A stretch of DNA of 64,000 nucleotides from Desulfobulbus rhabdoformis (lineage in GTDB: Bacteria > Desulfobacterota > Desulfobulbia > Desulfobulbales > Desulfobulbaceae): assembly GCF_016919065.1 (NCBI RefSeq), contig NZ_JAFFQA010000010.1, forward strand, positions 62,001 through 126,000. Reading direction: 5' to 3'. Numbering within the stretch: position 1 is the first letter of the stretch; each line of letters opens with the position of its first letter. This document shows, piece after piece, positions 49,770-59,521 of this stretch. A program made the translations under genes and the position numbers. The notes under the pieces were generated by a model. It did not search any database and was not told where the DNA came from. It was given only the letters and a program-made list of their open reading frames with translations.

Positions 49770-51197
49770 ATGAAGACAATGAAACCAGAAGATATCGTCA
49801 AACGCGCAAGTGAGCTGCGCTGGAAATTGCCCCAGGATTTTCATGATCGTTGGGTGGAGAAAGTGTATGCCGAATCGGCGCAGATTGCCGAGCGCAATGT
49901 GCAGCAGAAGGGCACATCCCACCGCCTGACCTGGGAACGGCGCCTGGACTCACTGTTGACCAACCGCTGGACTGGTGGCCCGATCATGGTCTTGATGCTG
50001 GCTGCGGTCCTGTGGATCACCATCATTGGGGCCAATGTACCCTCGGGCCTGCTGGCCAACCTGCTTTTGGATCATGGGCACCCTTTTTTAAAGGATCTGG
50101 CTCAATCGGCCCATTTTCCCTGGTGGCTTTCCGGTGTACTCATTGACGGCCTGTACCTGACTATGGCCTGGGTCATCTCTGTCATGCTGCCACCCATGGC
50201 TATTTTTTTCCCGCTGTTCACCATGCTCGAGGATTTTGGCTATCTGCCCCGCGTGGCCTTTAACATGGATCATCTCTTTCAGCGGGTCGGCGCCCACGGC
50301 AAACAGGCACTGACCATGAGTATGGGCTGGGGCTGTAATGCAGCAGGTATTGTGGCTACCCGGGTTATTGATTCTCCCCGGGAGCGGCTCATTGCCATTA
50401 TCACCAACAACTTTGCCCTCTGTAATGGTCGCTGGCCCACCCAGATTCTTCTGGCCACTATTTTTCTTGGGGTTCTGGCACCACCGGCGGTTGCAGGCCT
50501 CGTCTCCGCTGTAGCTGTCCTGGGAGTGGCCCTGTTAGGGGTATTGCTGACCTTTGTCACCTCCTGGATGCTCTCGACCACAGTCCTCAAGGGGGAGGCC
50601 TCCACTTTTACCCTGGAACTGCCACCGTTTCGGCCACCGAATATTCTCAGAACCCTCTACACCTCACTTATTGACCGCACCCTGATTGTACTTTGGCGAG
50701 CCATTGTTTTTGCCGCACCGGCCGGTATTGTCCTCTGGTCGATCTGCAATATTCCTCTGGGAGACGCTTCTCTGGCTCAGTGGTTGGTTCACATCCTTGA
50801 TGGCCCTGGCTGGCTGATCGGGCTCAACGGGGTTATTCTGGTTGCCTATATTGTCGCCATCCCTGCCAATGAAATTGTTATTCCCACCGTGCTGATGCTC
50901 ACTGTCTTGACCACAGGCGTTGCCGGTGTTGGTGAACAGGGGGCCGGTGTCATGTTTGAAACCAGTGAAAACGCGACCCTGGCCATGCTGTTACAAGCCG
51001 GGGGCTGGACCACGCTGACCGCGGTCTGTTTGATGCTTTTCAGCCTCTGTCATAACCCCTGTTCAACCACCATTTATACCATTTACAAGGAGACCAAGAG
51101 CCTGAAATGGACCCTGGTATCCACATTCATGCCCATAGTGATTGGCATTGTCCTGTGCGGAGCGGTCGCCTTTGTTTGGCGTATGTTTTCCGGCTGA
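49770..51197 (+). CDS. feoB: FeoB membrane domain (separate gene)
   Basis: 475 residues. A 60-residue cytosolic start (KVYAESAQIAERNV corresponds to the segment before the FeoB membrane part) is followed by Gate domains and the FeoB_C region: GPIMVLMLAAVLWI, FNMDHLFQRVGAHGKQALT, GCNAAGIVATRVID and SLCHNPCSTTIYTIYKETKS. The Cys residues in GWGCN and SLCHNPC are positioned for Fe2+ passage. It must pair with the GTPase encoded just upstream. A strong terminator follows at 51318. Confidence 0.88.
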   Translation: MKTMKPEDIVKRASELRWKLPQDFHDRWVEKVYAESAQIAERNVQQKGTSHRLTWERRLDSLLTNRWTGGPIMVLMLAAVLWITIIGANVPSGLLANLLLDHGHPFLKDLAQSAHFPWWLSGVLIDGLYLTMAWVISVMLPPMAIFFPLFTMLEDFGYLPRVAFNMDHLFQRVGAHGKQALTMSMGWGCNAAGIVATRVIDSPRERLIAIITNNFALCNGRWPTQILLATIFLGVLAPPAVAGLVSAVAVLGVALLGVLLTFVTSWMLSTTVLKGEASTFTLELPPFRPPNILRTLYTSLIDRTLIVLWRAIVFAAPAGIVLWSICNIPLGDASLAQWLVHILDGPGWLIGLNGVILVAYIVAIPANEIVIPTVLMLTVLTTGVAGVGEQGAGVMFETSENATLAMLLQAGGWTTLTAVCLMLFSLCHNPCSTTIYTIYKETKSLKWTLVSTFMPIVIGIVLCGAVAFVWRMFSG

Positions 51198-51317
51198 GAC
51201 CGCCTGCGACATAGATTAAGAGACAGAGAAGAAACACACCTGCAATTCATGTATTTTTCAGGGCCCTGAGCTGGCCACTGATGAAGAACCGTCCACGACG
51301 GTTTCTGGTATTTCCCG

Positions 51318-51372
51318 AGCACAGATGCAATTTCCTGTCAGGCTGACAGTCAATTGCATCTGTGCTTTTTTT
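51318..51372 (+). terminator. Terminator of the feo operon
   Basis: AGCACAGATGCAATT pairs perfectly with AATTGCATCTGTGCT around a 19-base loop, followed by a T-run. It ends the dtxR-feoB-feoB transcript. Confidence 0.9.
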
Positions 51373-51428
51373 ATGCGGCATCAGAAAACCGCCTTTAATT
51401 TTTTTTTAGCTGAAACAACCCAATAGTC

Positions 51429-52745
51429 ATGAACAATAATCGTATTCAACGAACCCTGCTTTTTATCTGTGGCCTTTTTATCATGGCCATTGGCGTGGAT
51501 CTATCGGTTAAGGCGAATCTTGGCGTCTCACCGATCTCAAGCATTCCCTATGTGTATTGTCTTGCCTTCCCTTTGAGTCTGGGGCAGACAACTATAGTCT
51601 TTAATATTCTTTTGATTGTCCTGCAGATTCTTGTGCTGCAACGTGCGTATCAATGGTTTCAACTCATTCAAATACCGGTTGTTTTTCTTTTTGGCTGGTT
51701 TATTGATCTGACGTTGCCCATGGTTGCCTGGATTGAGCCCAGCAATTACCTTACCCAGTCATTTTACTGCCTCTTAGGTTGCGTGGTACTGGCACTTGGA
51801 GTCTTTTTTGAAGTGAAAGCCAAACTGACCTATCTGCCGGGAGAAGGGTTGGCCATGGCCTTAAACAAACGTTTTGGGATTGAATTTGGTAAAACCAAAA
51901 TTGCGGTGGATAGCTCCATGGTTATTGGAGGCATTCTCAGCTCACTGGTTTTTTTGGGAGATGTCCAGGGCATCCGCGAGGGCACCGTGGCCGCAGCAAT
52001 ACTGGTGGGGTACTGTGTTCGCTTTTTCAACCGGACGATTACATTGCCCAAGTCATGGATTGCTGTTGAATCCGGTACCCAATCTTCTTCCGTCGCTGTT
52101 GAACGCAAGGGAGCCGGCACCGAAACGTGCATTGTGACGATATCAAGAGAGTTGGGCAGTGGCGGCCATGCGGTGGGCAAGCTGGTGGCAGAAAAGCTGG
52201 GTATATCTTTTTATGATGAGGGACTGATTCAGCTTACTGCTAAGCAAAGTGGGTTTACTGCACAATACATTCAGGAAAATGAACAGCAACTGGCAAATTC
52301 ACTCTTTTACACCTTGTATGAACAGAATTATGCCTATGTCGATGCGGTGATGCCGCCTCTTGATGCGCTGTTTATGGTGCAGAGTAAAATTATTCGGGAT
52401 ATCGCTGCGAAAGAGTCCTGCGTTATCGTTGGCCGTTGTGCTGATTTTGTCCTCAAAGACACCCCCTGCATCCTGAATGTTTTTGTCCATGCAGACGACG
52501 CCTTTCGTGAGCAGCAGATCATGCAACGGTACTCTCTTACTCAAGAGAAGGCTCAGGAAATGATGGAGGCCTCGGATCGTAAACGAGCCAATTACTGTCA
52601 TCGTTTCACTGGCAAGACCTGGGGCAAGGCGGACAATTATACCCTGAGCCTGGAGAGTTCTGCCTTTGGTGTTGAGCAGGTAGCTGAGATGATTGTTCAT
52701 GCCATGCAGCAAAACCGACGTATTCATGGGAGGGCTTTGGCTTGA
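51429..52745 (+). CDS. YczE/YitT-like membrane protein fused to cytidylate-kinase-like domain
   Basis: 438 residues. Residues 1-205 hold about five or six spans of the YczE type (MAIGVDLSVKANLGVSPISS, LGVFFEVKAKLTYLPGEGLA). After a linker, residues about 235-430 are a cytidylate-kinase-like P-loop fold: TISRELGSGGHAVGKLVAEK, ISFYDEGLIQLTAK and VIVGRCADFVLKD. The P-loop is SRELGSGG, as in this kinase-like family, not a classic GxxxxGKS. The substrate is unknown; a membrane-tethered nucleotide or small-molecule kinase is possible. It stands alone between two terminated units. Confidence 0.78.
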   Translation: MNNNRIQRTLLFICGLFIMAIGVDLSVKANLGVSPISSIPYVYCLAFPLSLGQTTIVFNILLIVLQILVLQRAYQWFQLIQIPVVFLFGWFIDLTLPMVAWIEPSNYLTQSFYCLLGCVVLALGVFFEVKAKLTYLPGEGLAMALNKRFGIEFGKTKIAVDSSMVIGGILSSLVFLGDVQGIREGTVAAAILVGYCVRFFNRTITLPKSWIAVESGTQSSSVAVERKGAGTETCIVTISRELGSGGHAVGKLVAEKLGISFYDEGLIQLTAKQSGFTAQYIQENEQQLANSLFYTLYEQNYAYVDAVMPPLDALFMVQSKIIRDIAAKESCVIVGRCADFVLKDTPCILNVFVHADDAFREQQIMQRYSLTQEKAQEMMEASDRKRANYCHRFTGKTWGKADNYTLSLESSAFGVEQVAEMIVHAMQQNRRIHGRALA

Positions 52746-52797
52746 GTAACCATCGGGCTATCCTGAAGATTGGGACCTTGCATTCCAGCCCACGGAG

Positions 52798-54729
52798 ATG
52801 GTTCAGCGATCCCGTACTGATACAATCGGAACGGGGCATATTTCTGACTTGACTTCGAAAGATACCTTTGCAGGGTTTGAGCATCTGCTGCTTAAGGAGA
52901 ATTTCTCTTGCCAGATGCTCTGGCGCGGGCTTGATATGCTCAAATTCTGGCTTTCCCATGATCTTCGAGAATGTAGACGTCTTGGCAGAATGATGAGAAG
53001 CTGGAACAGAGCCGTGCCACTACACCTTTATAATGTGGATAGTCTTCCAGAAGGCCACTGGTTTTGGCGATTACTCGCACCGCTTTTCCTCTCCCATTTT
53101 TCTGGGAGTACCTGGCATGTCCGTCACGACAAGGCGGCCGCTGTTGAGCAATGGCTCATCAGACACGGCGTTGGTCAGATAGAGCGAGAGTTCCATCCTC
53201 CTTGTCCGGTGAGTACGTATATCTATGACGAACAAGAGCAGCACATGCTTAGCTGGATGGAGGCACTCGCGCTGGTTAATCCGGTTTCAAGCCCCTATGT
53301 GACGGAGTCTCTGCTCTGTTGCGTCGCCCGGAAGCTGTTGCCAGAGGTGAACGCCAGTCAGGCCGCCATTCTCATCGAGCGGATGAAAACAGATTTTGCA
53401 ATGAGCCATCTGGACGAACAGGGGCGTCTCCTTTGGCGTGGACAACCCGAAGCGCCAGAGACAGTGAAAGATGGATTGCGATCCCAGTTGAATGAACATC
53501 GGCACGAGATACTCTCGCAGCTTGAGTCTCCCCTCAGCCTGTGCTGCATGCATCAACTGCTGGAACCAATCTTGCCCCTTCAGGAGCAGGTTCCTCTCTT
53601 GGAGCGCCTCGTTAAGCGTATAGAGGCGACCCGGCAGTATGACCTTATCTCCTTGTACTGGTTGCCCATGATCGGACCAATGTTTTCTGTGGATGAGGAG
53701 GTTGAGAACCGCTTTAGCAAGGTCTCTATCTATCAAATGCTGCGACCTTCTGTGCTTGATTCGCTCCTTACACTCTTTGAACGCAACTCTCAGTTTCACG
53801 AAGCTCTTAAGTTGGCCACCTACCTACAACCACTCAATCCTGTGCAGTACGGTATAACAATATCCTCTTTGCAGGAACGACTTGGCAACTTTGAAGAAGC
53901 TTATTCCCAGGTAGAACGCATTGCCTTGCCTGCTCAAGTCAATGCGCCACAGAGCGTCGCTGTTGCCCTTGTTCAGCGTCGCGCCTGGATGGTAGTTTGC
54001 GCACGGCTTGAGCATAAAAAAGCCCAAGGCAAGGAGGCTCTTGCAACCTTAGCCTCCTTGCTTTTTAGCCACAGCTCCAATAATCCCCCCCTGTGGCTCT
54101 GGCATTTTCATACCATTAAGGCCAGCTATGCGCAGTGGGATGGCGATTATATACGCGCAATTGTCCATTACCGTCAGTGTCTCTTGGTTCCTGGCCTGGG
54201 AGATTTTGAATACGGAGCAACTCTTGTTGGTCTGGCAAGCTCCCAGCGGTGCGCATTTCTTGGTGACTCCACCCTGGAAGAAATCATGCATCGTTCCATT
54301 AAAAATGGCGCGCTTGGGCTTATACTGAATAGGCGGGTCGGAGAGCATGATGGTATGCCGGGCGTACTTCATAATCAGGCGCTGACACTTCTTTATGCCC
54401 TGCTTTACAAGCTTCTTCCCCTGGAACGTATTGATGAGGTTTTGCTGCTGGCAAAGGAAGGATTATCAATGGTTGAAGCGGCAAATTCCGTAAAACACAG
54501 GGCAATATTGACCGCTGAGATATTGTTGGCCACTCTCCTTGCAAAGCAGGATACCACACCCTGGAGGAAGAAACTGCAGGCTTACGGACCCAAAGCTGAG
54601 GACTCTGAAAAAGAGCAGATTTTATCACTTCATACCCTCTGTGTCCGTCAATTTGGTCGTGGATTTCTTGAAGAATTTTGGGGCGAAGAAAAAAAATCCA
54701 GTCGTATCCTCACGTCAACAGGCTCCTGA
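52798..54729 (+). CDS. Unrecognised large alpha-helical (TPR-like) protein
   Basis: 643 residues, no signal peptide or membrane span. The sequence is almost wholly helical and rich in Leu, Glu and Arg. The C-terminal half has repeat-like helix pairs (EALKLATYLQPLNPVQYG, LQERLGNFEEAYSQVERIAL, GDYIRAIVHYRQCLLVPG) suggesting TPR scaffolding. The start is uncertain because GGAG touches the ATG. It begins 52 bp after the kinase fusion and is convergent with the antiporter gene. No function can be assigned. Confidence 0.65.
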   Translation: MVQRSRTDTIGTGHISDLTSKDTFAGFEHLLLKENFSCQMLWRGLDMLKFWLSHDLRECRRLGRMMRSWNRAVPLHLYNVDSLPEGHWFWRLLAPLFLSHFSGSTWHVRHDKAAAVEQWLIRHGVGQIEREFHPPCPVSTYIYDEQEQHMLSWMEALALVNPVSSPYVTESLLCCVARKLLPEVNASQAAILIERMKTDFAMSHLDEQGRLLWRGQPEAPETVKDGLRSQLNEHRHEILSQLESPLSLCCMHQLLEPILPLQEQVPLLERLVKRIEATRQYDLISLYWLPMIGPMFSVDEEVENRFSKVSIYQMLRPSVLDSLLTLFERNSQFHEALKLATYLQPLNPVQYGITISSLQERLGNFEEAYSQVERIALPAQVNAPQSVAVALVQRRAWMVVCARLEHKKAQGKEALATLASLLFSHSSNNPPLWLWHFHTIKASYAQWDGDYIRAIVHYRQCLLVPGLGDFEYGATLVGLASSQRCAFLGDSTLEEIMHRSIKNGALGLILNRRVGEHDGMPGVLHNQALTLLYALLYKLLPLERIDEVLLLAKEGLSMVEAANSVKHRAILTAEILLATLLAKQDTTPWRKKLQAYGPKAEDSEKEQILSLHTLCVRQFGRGFLEEFWGEEKKSSRILTSTGS

Positions 54730-54761
54730 TGTCACGGATTGAGAAGGATTTCTTCCTCTGC

Positions 54762-56540
54762 CTATAGAAAAAAGAAACAGAGCCCCATGATTATGGTGGG
54801 GAGCAGGGCATACCCAAGTAACCGCAGGGGGGAAATACCGTTTGAAAAATAATTTTTCAACAGTGCCTGACCTGCTGGATTGGGTGCATTGGCGATAACC
54901 GTCAGGCCTCCACCTGTGACCGCCCCAGCGACAACCGCGTATTTAAGGCTCTCGGTAAATCCGGGCACCAGCGTGCTCAGGTAGGTAATTGCTGCATTGT
55001 CGTTAAAGGCAGTGAGAACAGCGGCGCTTAGCATCAAGGGGATCTCTCCCAAACTTCCCAGGACCGGTTCAATCCACCAGCCCTGCAACCCTCCATGGAT
55101 GACCAGTCCTCCAAGGAAAAAACCAACCAGCATGGGCGGTTTAAAATTGATATTGTTCTGGAAAGGCCAGGTAACGTGGGAAAAACCGACAAAGAAGAGC
55201 AGGCCCGCCACGAACAGAGTCGGGTAATGGGCGTTCATGATAACCCAGATCATAAAAGCGACATGCACGGCCATGATCCAGCCGGGAACCTCCCCGCAGC
55301 GGTTATCCCAGTTGGGATCGCTGAGTTTGGGCCGTTTATCCCGAGGGAGCAGTCCTGGAACAGTGATGCTCATCTGTTGAATTTTGAGATCTTCAAACTC
55401 CTGCTCAAACGTTTCCTCAAGTAAAACACAGAAGGATTCGTCCAGCTCATCGCAAACGTCCATGGTCGATTCCCTGGCCGCATTTTTTATGTGCTCAATT
55501 TCCTTTTGCAGTCCTTCCCCAATACGTTCCTGAGCGGACTGAAGATCTTGCCTGAGATCGTCACGCTGGATGTATTTTTCCCTGATTTCCTGTTTAAGCT
55601 GAGTAAGGTTGAATTTGTTTTCCAATAGATTGATTTCTTTCCAAAAAAGAGCAAACACCAGGGCGTTGGATATTATGATGCCGATGATGGCTTTCCAGCC
55701 AAAGTTGGTCAGCATGAAGGGGAGCCCCCAGTCCCAGGGAGCCGCCACCATCAGTACCGGTGGGGCTGCAAAATGGGTTAGAGTTCCACCAACGGAAATA
55801 TTGACAAAAAGAAGGGCAATAGTGGCGTATTTAAACCTGTGGCTTGGGTTGAGTTCGTAAAATTTTCGGGCGAGCAGCATAGCAGAGATCGTCATCGCCG
55901 CCGGCTCGGTTATGAAAGAGCCCAGAATGGGGCCCAGGGTCATGATAGTCAGCCACCAGGCAGCCAGGGTTCCCTGAAAGACTGAAGCGAAACGCGCCAT
56001 GACTTTTTCAGAGAGTTTTAAAATGGGCCGGGAAGAAGCCAGTGTCATGATAACGACGACAAACATTGGTTCGGTGTAATTGACCCCACTGACATAGTGG
56101 ATAAACGTGTTCCAGTCATAGCAAACCACTACAGATCCACATAAAACAACAGCCCAAAGTCCAAAGACGACCTCAACTTCGCCGAGAAAGTGAAAGATCT
56201 CGGCAGGAATATGTGTGGAGCGCTCAGAGACATGCCCCGCCTCTATCTTTTTTTGATGTTCAGCCTTCCAGGTATGTGCGTATGAGAGAAATTTGGAGCT
56301 GAGGAAGGTATGGATGATTGCTGCAAAAAAGATAAGCGTGGCAACCAGGTTAAAAGGTGTCTGCTGAATGCGGTGCCAGAGAATAGACCAGACGTTCTCA
56401 AGGTTTCCATCGGCATAACTTGCAAAATTTGGAGGGAAGTTTGTCGCCCCCTTGGCTGGCTGTCCGCTACCGGCAGCAAAAACTGTTGCTGCTGCAAGGA
56501 TGCAAAGTAACAAAAGTAAGAACAGTGTTTGCTTTTTCAT
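54762..56540 (-). CDS. Putative Na+/H+ antiporter (Na_H_antiport_2 family)
   Basis: About 592 residues from the ATG at 56540, chosen for AAAGGAAAGAG just upstream. A signal-like segment (MKKQTLFLLLLLCILAAATVF) is followed by some ten to twelve membrane spans in two halves, with GSFITEPAAMTISAMLLARK, GGTLTHFAAPPVLMVAAPW and, late, TAFNDNAAITYLSTLVPG. A cytosolic coiled coil of about 90 residues sits between the halves. The family, related to ion transporters of the IT superfamily, is annotated as a putative Na+/H+ antiporter from homology. It is divergent from the riboswitch-controlled mut operon. Confidence 0.78.
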   Translation of the reverse strand: MKKQTLFLLLLLCILAAATVFAAGSGQPAKGATNFPPNFASYADGNLENVWSILWHRIQQTPFNLVATLIFFAAIIHTFLSSKFLSYAHTWKAEHQKKIEAGHVSERSTHIPAEIFHFLGEVEVVFGLWAVVLCGSVVVCYDWNTFIHYVSGVNYTEPMFVVVIMTLASSRPILKLSEKVMARFASVFQGTLAAWWLTIMTLGPILGSFITEPAAMTISAMLLARKFYELNPSHRFKYATIALLFVNISVGGTLTHFAAPPVLMVAAPWDWGLPFMLTNFGWKAIIGIIISNALVFALFWKEINLLENKFNLTQLKQEIREKYIQRDDLRQDLQSAQERIGEGLQKEIEHIKNAARESTMDVCDELDESFCVLLEETFEQEFEDLKIQQMSITVPGLLPRDKRPKLSDPNWDNRCGEVPGWIMAVHVAFMIWVIMNAHYPTLFVAGLLFFVGFSHVTWPFQNNINFKPPMLVGFFLGGLVIHGGLQGWWIEPVLGSLGEIPLMLSAAVLTAFNDNAAITYLSTLVPGFTESLKYAVVAGAVTGGGLTVIANAPNPAGQALLKNYFSNGISPLRLLGYALLPTIIMGLCFFFL

Positions 56541-56662
56541 CTCTTTCCTTTGTCCGTGGTTCTTCATTGCTTATTCTTATTGTGCATATACCTTGATAGG
56601 AAAATATAAGCGATTTTTATTTGTTAATTAATTGATCGAGCATGACGAGACGAATTTTATTC

Positions 56663-56692
56663 TTGACAGAAGAACTTGAAAACGTTTAGTTA
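56663..56692 (+). promoter_or_regulatory. Probable promoter of the mut operon
   Basis: TTGACA at 56663-56668 with an AT-rich -10 region (TTAGTT/TAGTTA) about 17-18 bp later, just ahead of the first riboswitch. The -10 match is weak. Confidence 0.45.
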
Positions 56693-56733
56693 ATACAACT
56701 TTCTAGTTGTATGAAGTAAGCATTACTCCATTT

Positions 56734-56885
56734 TCAGGTTCCGCAAGGAATAATAGGGAACCCCGTGAGATTCGGGGACGGGCCCGCCGCTGTATTCGAG
56801 GACGAACGCTGCAAGATATGTCACTGGCCAAAGGCTGGGAAGGCGCAGTTAGTAGGATGATTCGAAAGTCAGAAGACCTACCTGA
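56734..56885 (+). ncRNA. Cobalamin riboswitch 1 (upstream copy)
   Basis: A closing stem TCAGGT/ACCTGA frames the conserved core: GGGAA with a paired GTGAGATTC segment, GCCGCTGTATTCGAGGACGAA, then GATATGTCACTGGCC, GGGAAGGCG and AGTCAGAAGACCTACC. All box positions align with the second copy at 57070-57228. It is followed by its own terminator at 56947, so it can shut off transcription independently. Confidence 0.85.
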
Positions 56886-56946
56886 GAAGATGACATGACT
56901 TTCCCCTTGGACCAGGGAGAGAACCGATACGTGGATAAACCAGGGC

Positions 56947-56986
56947 ATCCCCGGATCAATTTTTATTGATCCGGGGATTTTTTTTT
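56947..56986 (+). terminator. Expression-platform terminator of riboswitch 1
   Basis: ATCCCCGGATCAAT pairs perfectly with ATTGATCCGGGGAT over a TTTT loop, followed by eight T. It lies 61 bp after the aptamer. Confidence 0.9.
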
Positions 56987-57069
56987 GTGTTTGTCGTGGC
57001 AAATATTGGGGGGCTGTTGGTCTGATGCATTAACGAAGTTCTGTTTTAACTCATTGTTATCAAAGAAAA

Positions 57070-57228
57070 ATTGGCGCCATTGTATTGTGGCTTAAAAGGG
57101 AAAACGGTGCAAGTCCGTTGCGGTCCGGCCGCTGTAACCGAGGACGAAATTCGCAGTATGTCACTGATCATTTCTGGTCGGGAAGACGCGAAGAGTAGGG
57201 TGATTCGGAAGCCAGAAGACCTGCCGAT
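57070..57228 (+). ncRNA. Cobalamin riboswitch 2 (downstream copy)
   Basis: Classic B12-box features: GGGAAAACGGTGCAAGTCCG, GGCCGCTGTAACCGAGGACG, CAGTATGTCACTGATC, GGGAAGACGCG and GGAAGCCAGAAGACCTGCC, closed by ATTGGC/GCCGAT. It senses cobalamin (probably adenosylcobalamin) ahead of genes for an adenosylcobalamin enzyme. High ligand is expected to favour termination downstream, so the mutase would be made when B12 is scarce; the actual sign must be tested. Confidence 0.95.
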
Positions 57229-57325
57229 TTTTTGATCAGCGTAAGCGGCCGTGGTTCCCGTTGTTGATCCCAGTACCTGTGCAGGCCCAAAAAAATGGTG
57301 TTCAGCGCAGGTACAGAATCAGGGG

Positions 57326-57360
57326 AACCCCCGGTCCAAATGGGACCGGGGGTTTTTTTT
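57326..57360 (+). terminator. Expression-platform terminator of riboswitch 2
   Basis: AACCCCCGGTCC pairs with GGACCGGGGGTT around a five-base loop, then a T-run, ending 25 bp before mutA. A competing hairpin (GTACCTGTGC with GCGCAGGTAC) lies between aptamer and terminator. Confidence 0.9.
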
Positions 57361-57385
57361 ATAACCAAGCAACAAGGAGTAAAGA

Positions 57386-59521
57386 ATGGGAACAGCATTG
57401 GACATTCTCAAGGATTTCCCTGCGAACACCCACGCCGAGTGGATGGAGGCTGTGGACAAGCAGCTCAAAGGGAAACCCTTTGAGAAATCCCTGGTGAAAA
57501 AAACCTACGAAGGCATTGATATTCAACCAATGTACTTCCTGCAAGACCTGGAAGGGTTACCTCAGGTAGACAGCTTGCCAGGAGCAGGCCCTTATGCCCG
57601 CGGGACAACAGCTTCAGGAAATAGGGTGAACACCTGGAATATTGCCCAGGAAATTACTCTGGCAAGCCCTGAGGATTTTAACAAGGCTGCGACATACGAT
57701 TTGACGCGTGGTCAGAACAGCCTGAATATAATTTTAGATAAAGCTGCCCTGGCCGGTCAGGATCCGGAGGTCGCACCGGAGCTGGTCGGAAAGGGCGGCT
57801 TGTCTTTGACATGCCTCAGTGATGCAAAAATTGCTTTTAAGGATATTGATCTCACTCAGCATCCCATTCGTCTTTCCTGTGGGACATCGGGGATTGCCCC
57901 TCTTGCCATGATTGCAGCCCTGATCGAAGAGCAGGGTGGGGATACGAAACAACTTGAAGGCTCGCTTGCGGTGGATCCTTTGGGGGCTCTTGCAGTGGAT
58001 GGGCAACTTCAAGGTTCGCTGTCCAATTACTATGATCGCATGGCGCAGTTGACACGATGGGCGCTGGAGCACGCTCCCAAGCTGCGTACCATTGCCATCA
58101 ATACCGATGGCTATCGAAACAGCGGTGGCAGTGCTGTGCAGGATATCGGTTTCGCCCTTGCCACCGGCGTTGCCTATATCCGTGAGCTGATGGAACGTGG
58201 ACTGGCCATTGATGATATTGCCTCAATGATGAGTTTTGAGTTTTCCATTGGCAACGATTTCTTTATGGAAATAGCCAAATTCCGTGCCGCTCGCATGACC
58301 TGGGCCCAGGTGATTGATTCCTTTGGCGGCAATGAGAACGCGCAAAAGATGTACATTCATGCTCGGACAGCTACCTGGAACAAAACCGAGGTCGACCCTT
58401 GGGTCAACATGCTTCGTGTCTCCACCGAGGCTTTTTCCGGGATTGCCGGTGGCGTTGACAGTCTGCATGTCAGCCCCTTTGACGAAATCTTCCGTACACC
58501 CAATGAGTTCTCAAGACGTATTGCCCGTAATGTCCATATCGTGCTCAAAGAAGAAGGGCATTTAGATAAGGTCGTAGATCCGACTGGTGGCTGCTGGTAT
58601 GTGGAGAAGATCACCGCCCAGCTGGCTGAGTCTTCCTGGGCACTCTTACAGGAGGTTGAAAAAGCAGGTGGCATGAGTGCGGCCCTGGAAAAAGGCATGC
58701 CCCAGGACATCGTTGCCGAAGTCGCTGCCAAACGAGCTAAAAATGTAGCGACACGTACAGATCGTTTTGTCGGCACCAATATGTACCCCAACCTTCTTGA
58801 GAAACGACTTTTTGCCGAGCCCTTTGACCAACAGGGGTTCTGTGAACAACGGGTTCAGGCCGTCAAAGCCCATGCCAATACGGTCGACCAGGACAAGTGC
58901 GCAGAGGCCGTAGCCGCTTTGGGTGAACGTCTCTCGATCCTTGATGGTGAGCTGGTGGTTCGAGCCATCCAAGCCGCACGTCAAGGGGCAACGATAGGCA
59001 TGCTCAGTACTGCGATTGCCGGTGAAGGAAATGAAACACTTTCAGTGAAACCGTTGCACATTCATCGGGGGACTGAACCCTTTGAACGTGTTCGTCGCGC
59101 GACAGAGGCTTTTACCGAAAAAACCGGGGCAACCCCGAAACTGTTTCTGGCCAACATGGGCCCGATTCCGCAGCATAAGGGACGCGCTGACTTCTCCACC
59201 GCATTTTTCAATGTGGGCGCCTTTGAAACCATTGCCAACGATGGTTTTGCCACCGTCGATGAGGCAGCCAAGGCAACACTCGATTCCGGTGCAAAGGCTG
59301 TGGTGATTTGTTCTACCGATGCCACCTATCCAGAGATCGTTCCAGACCTTGCCAAGCAGATCAAAGCGGCTGATCCTGGCATCATGATCATTCTCGCCGG
59401 GTATCCCAAAGACCATATTGAAGCCTTCAAAGAAGCGGGGGTGGATGAGTTTCTCCATGTTCGCGTGAATGCACTGGACCTGCTGAGCAAACTGCAAAAA
59501 CATCTGGAGGTGATCGCATGA
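57386..59521 (+). CDS. mutA: Methylmalonyl-CoA mutase small subunit
   Basis: 711 residues with the acyl-CoA mutase TIM barrel ([50 protein letters not shown]) and a B12-binding-like C-terminal domain. The cobalamin-ligating DxHxxG is absent: the equivalent stretch is [12 protein letters not shown]. This is normal for the inactive small subunit of two-subunit mutases. With MutB it interconverts succinyl-CoA and methylmalonyl-CoA in propionate metabolism. It follows two riboswitches and overlaps mutB by 4 bp (ATGA). The ribosome-binding site is AAGGAG. Confidence 0.94.
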   Translation: MGTALDILKDFPANTHAEWMEAVDKQLKGKPFEKSLVKKTYEGIDIQPMYFLQDLEGLPQVDSLPGAGPYARGTTASGNRVNTWNIAQEITLASPEDFNKAATYDLTRGQNSLNIILDKAALAGQDPEVAPELVGKGGLSLTCLSDAKIAFKDIDLTQHPIRLSCGTSGIAPLAMIAALIEEQGGDTKQLEGSLAVDPLGALAVDGQLQGSLSNYYDRMAQLTRWALEHAPKLRTIAINTDGYRNSGGSAVQDIGFALATGVAYIRELMERGLAIDDIASMMSFEFSIGNDFFMEIAKFRAARMTWAQVIDSFGGNENAQKMYIHARTATWNKTEVDPWVNMLRVSTEAFSGIAGGVDSLHVSPFDEIFRTPNEFSRRIARNVHIVLKEEGHLDKVVDPTGGCWYVEKITAQLAESSWALLQEVEKAGGMSAALEKGMPQDIVAEVAAKRAKNVATRTDRFVGTNMYPNLLEKRLFAEPFDQQGFCEQRVQAVKAHANTVDQDKCAEAVAALGERLSILDGELVVRAIQAARQGATIGMLSTAIAGEGNETLSVKPLHIHRGTEPFERVRRATEAFTEKTGATPKLFLANMGPIPQHKGRADFSTAFFNVGAFETIANDGFATVDEAAKATLDSGAKAVVICSTDATYPEIVPDLAKQIKAADPGIMIILAGYPKDHIEAFKEAGVDEFLHVRVNALDLLSKLQKHLEVIA

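Noticed and set aside
49740..49775. Frameshift explanation for the two feoB pieces
   Set aside because: Not fully excluded, but the first part ends cleanly, the second has its own ATG and a natural N-terminus; kept as a true split pending read evidence.
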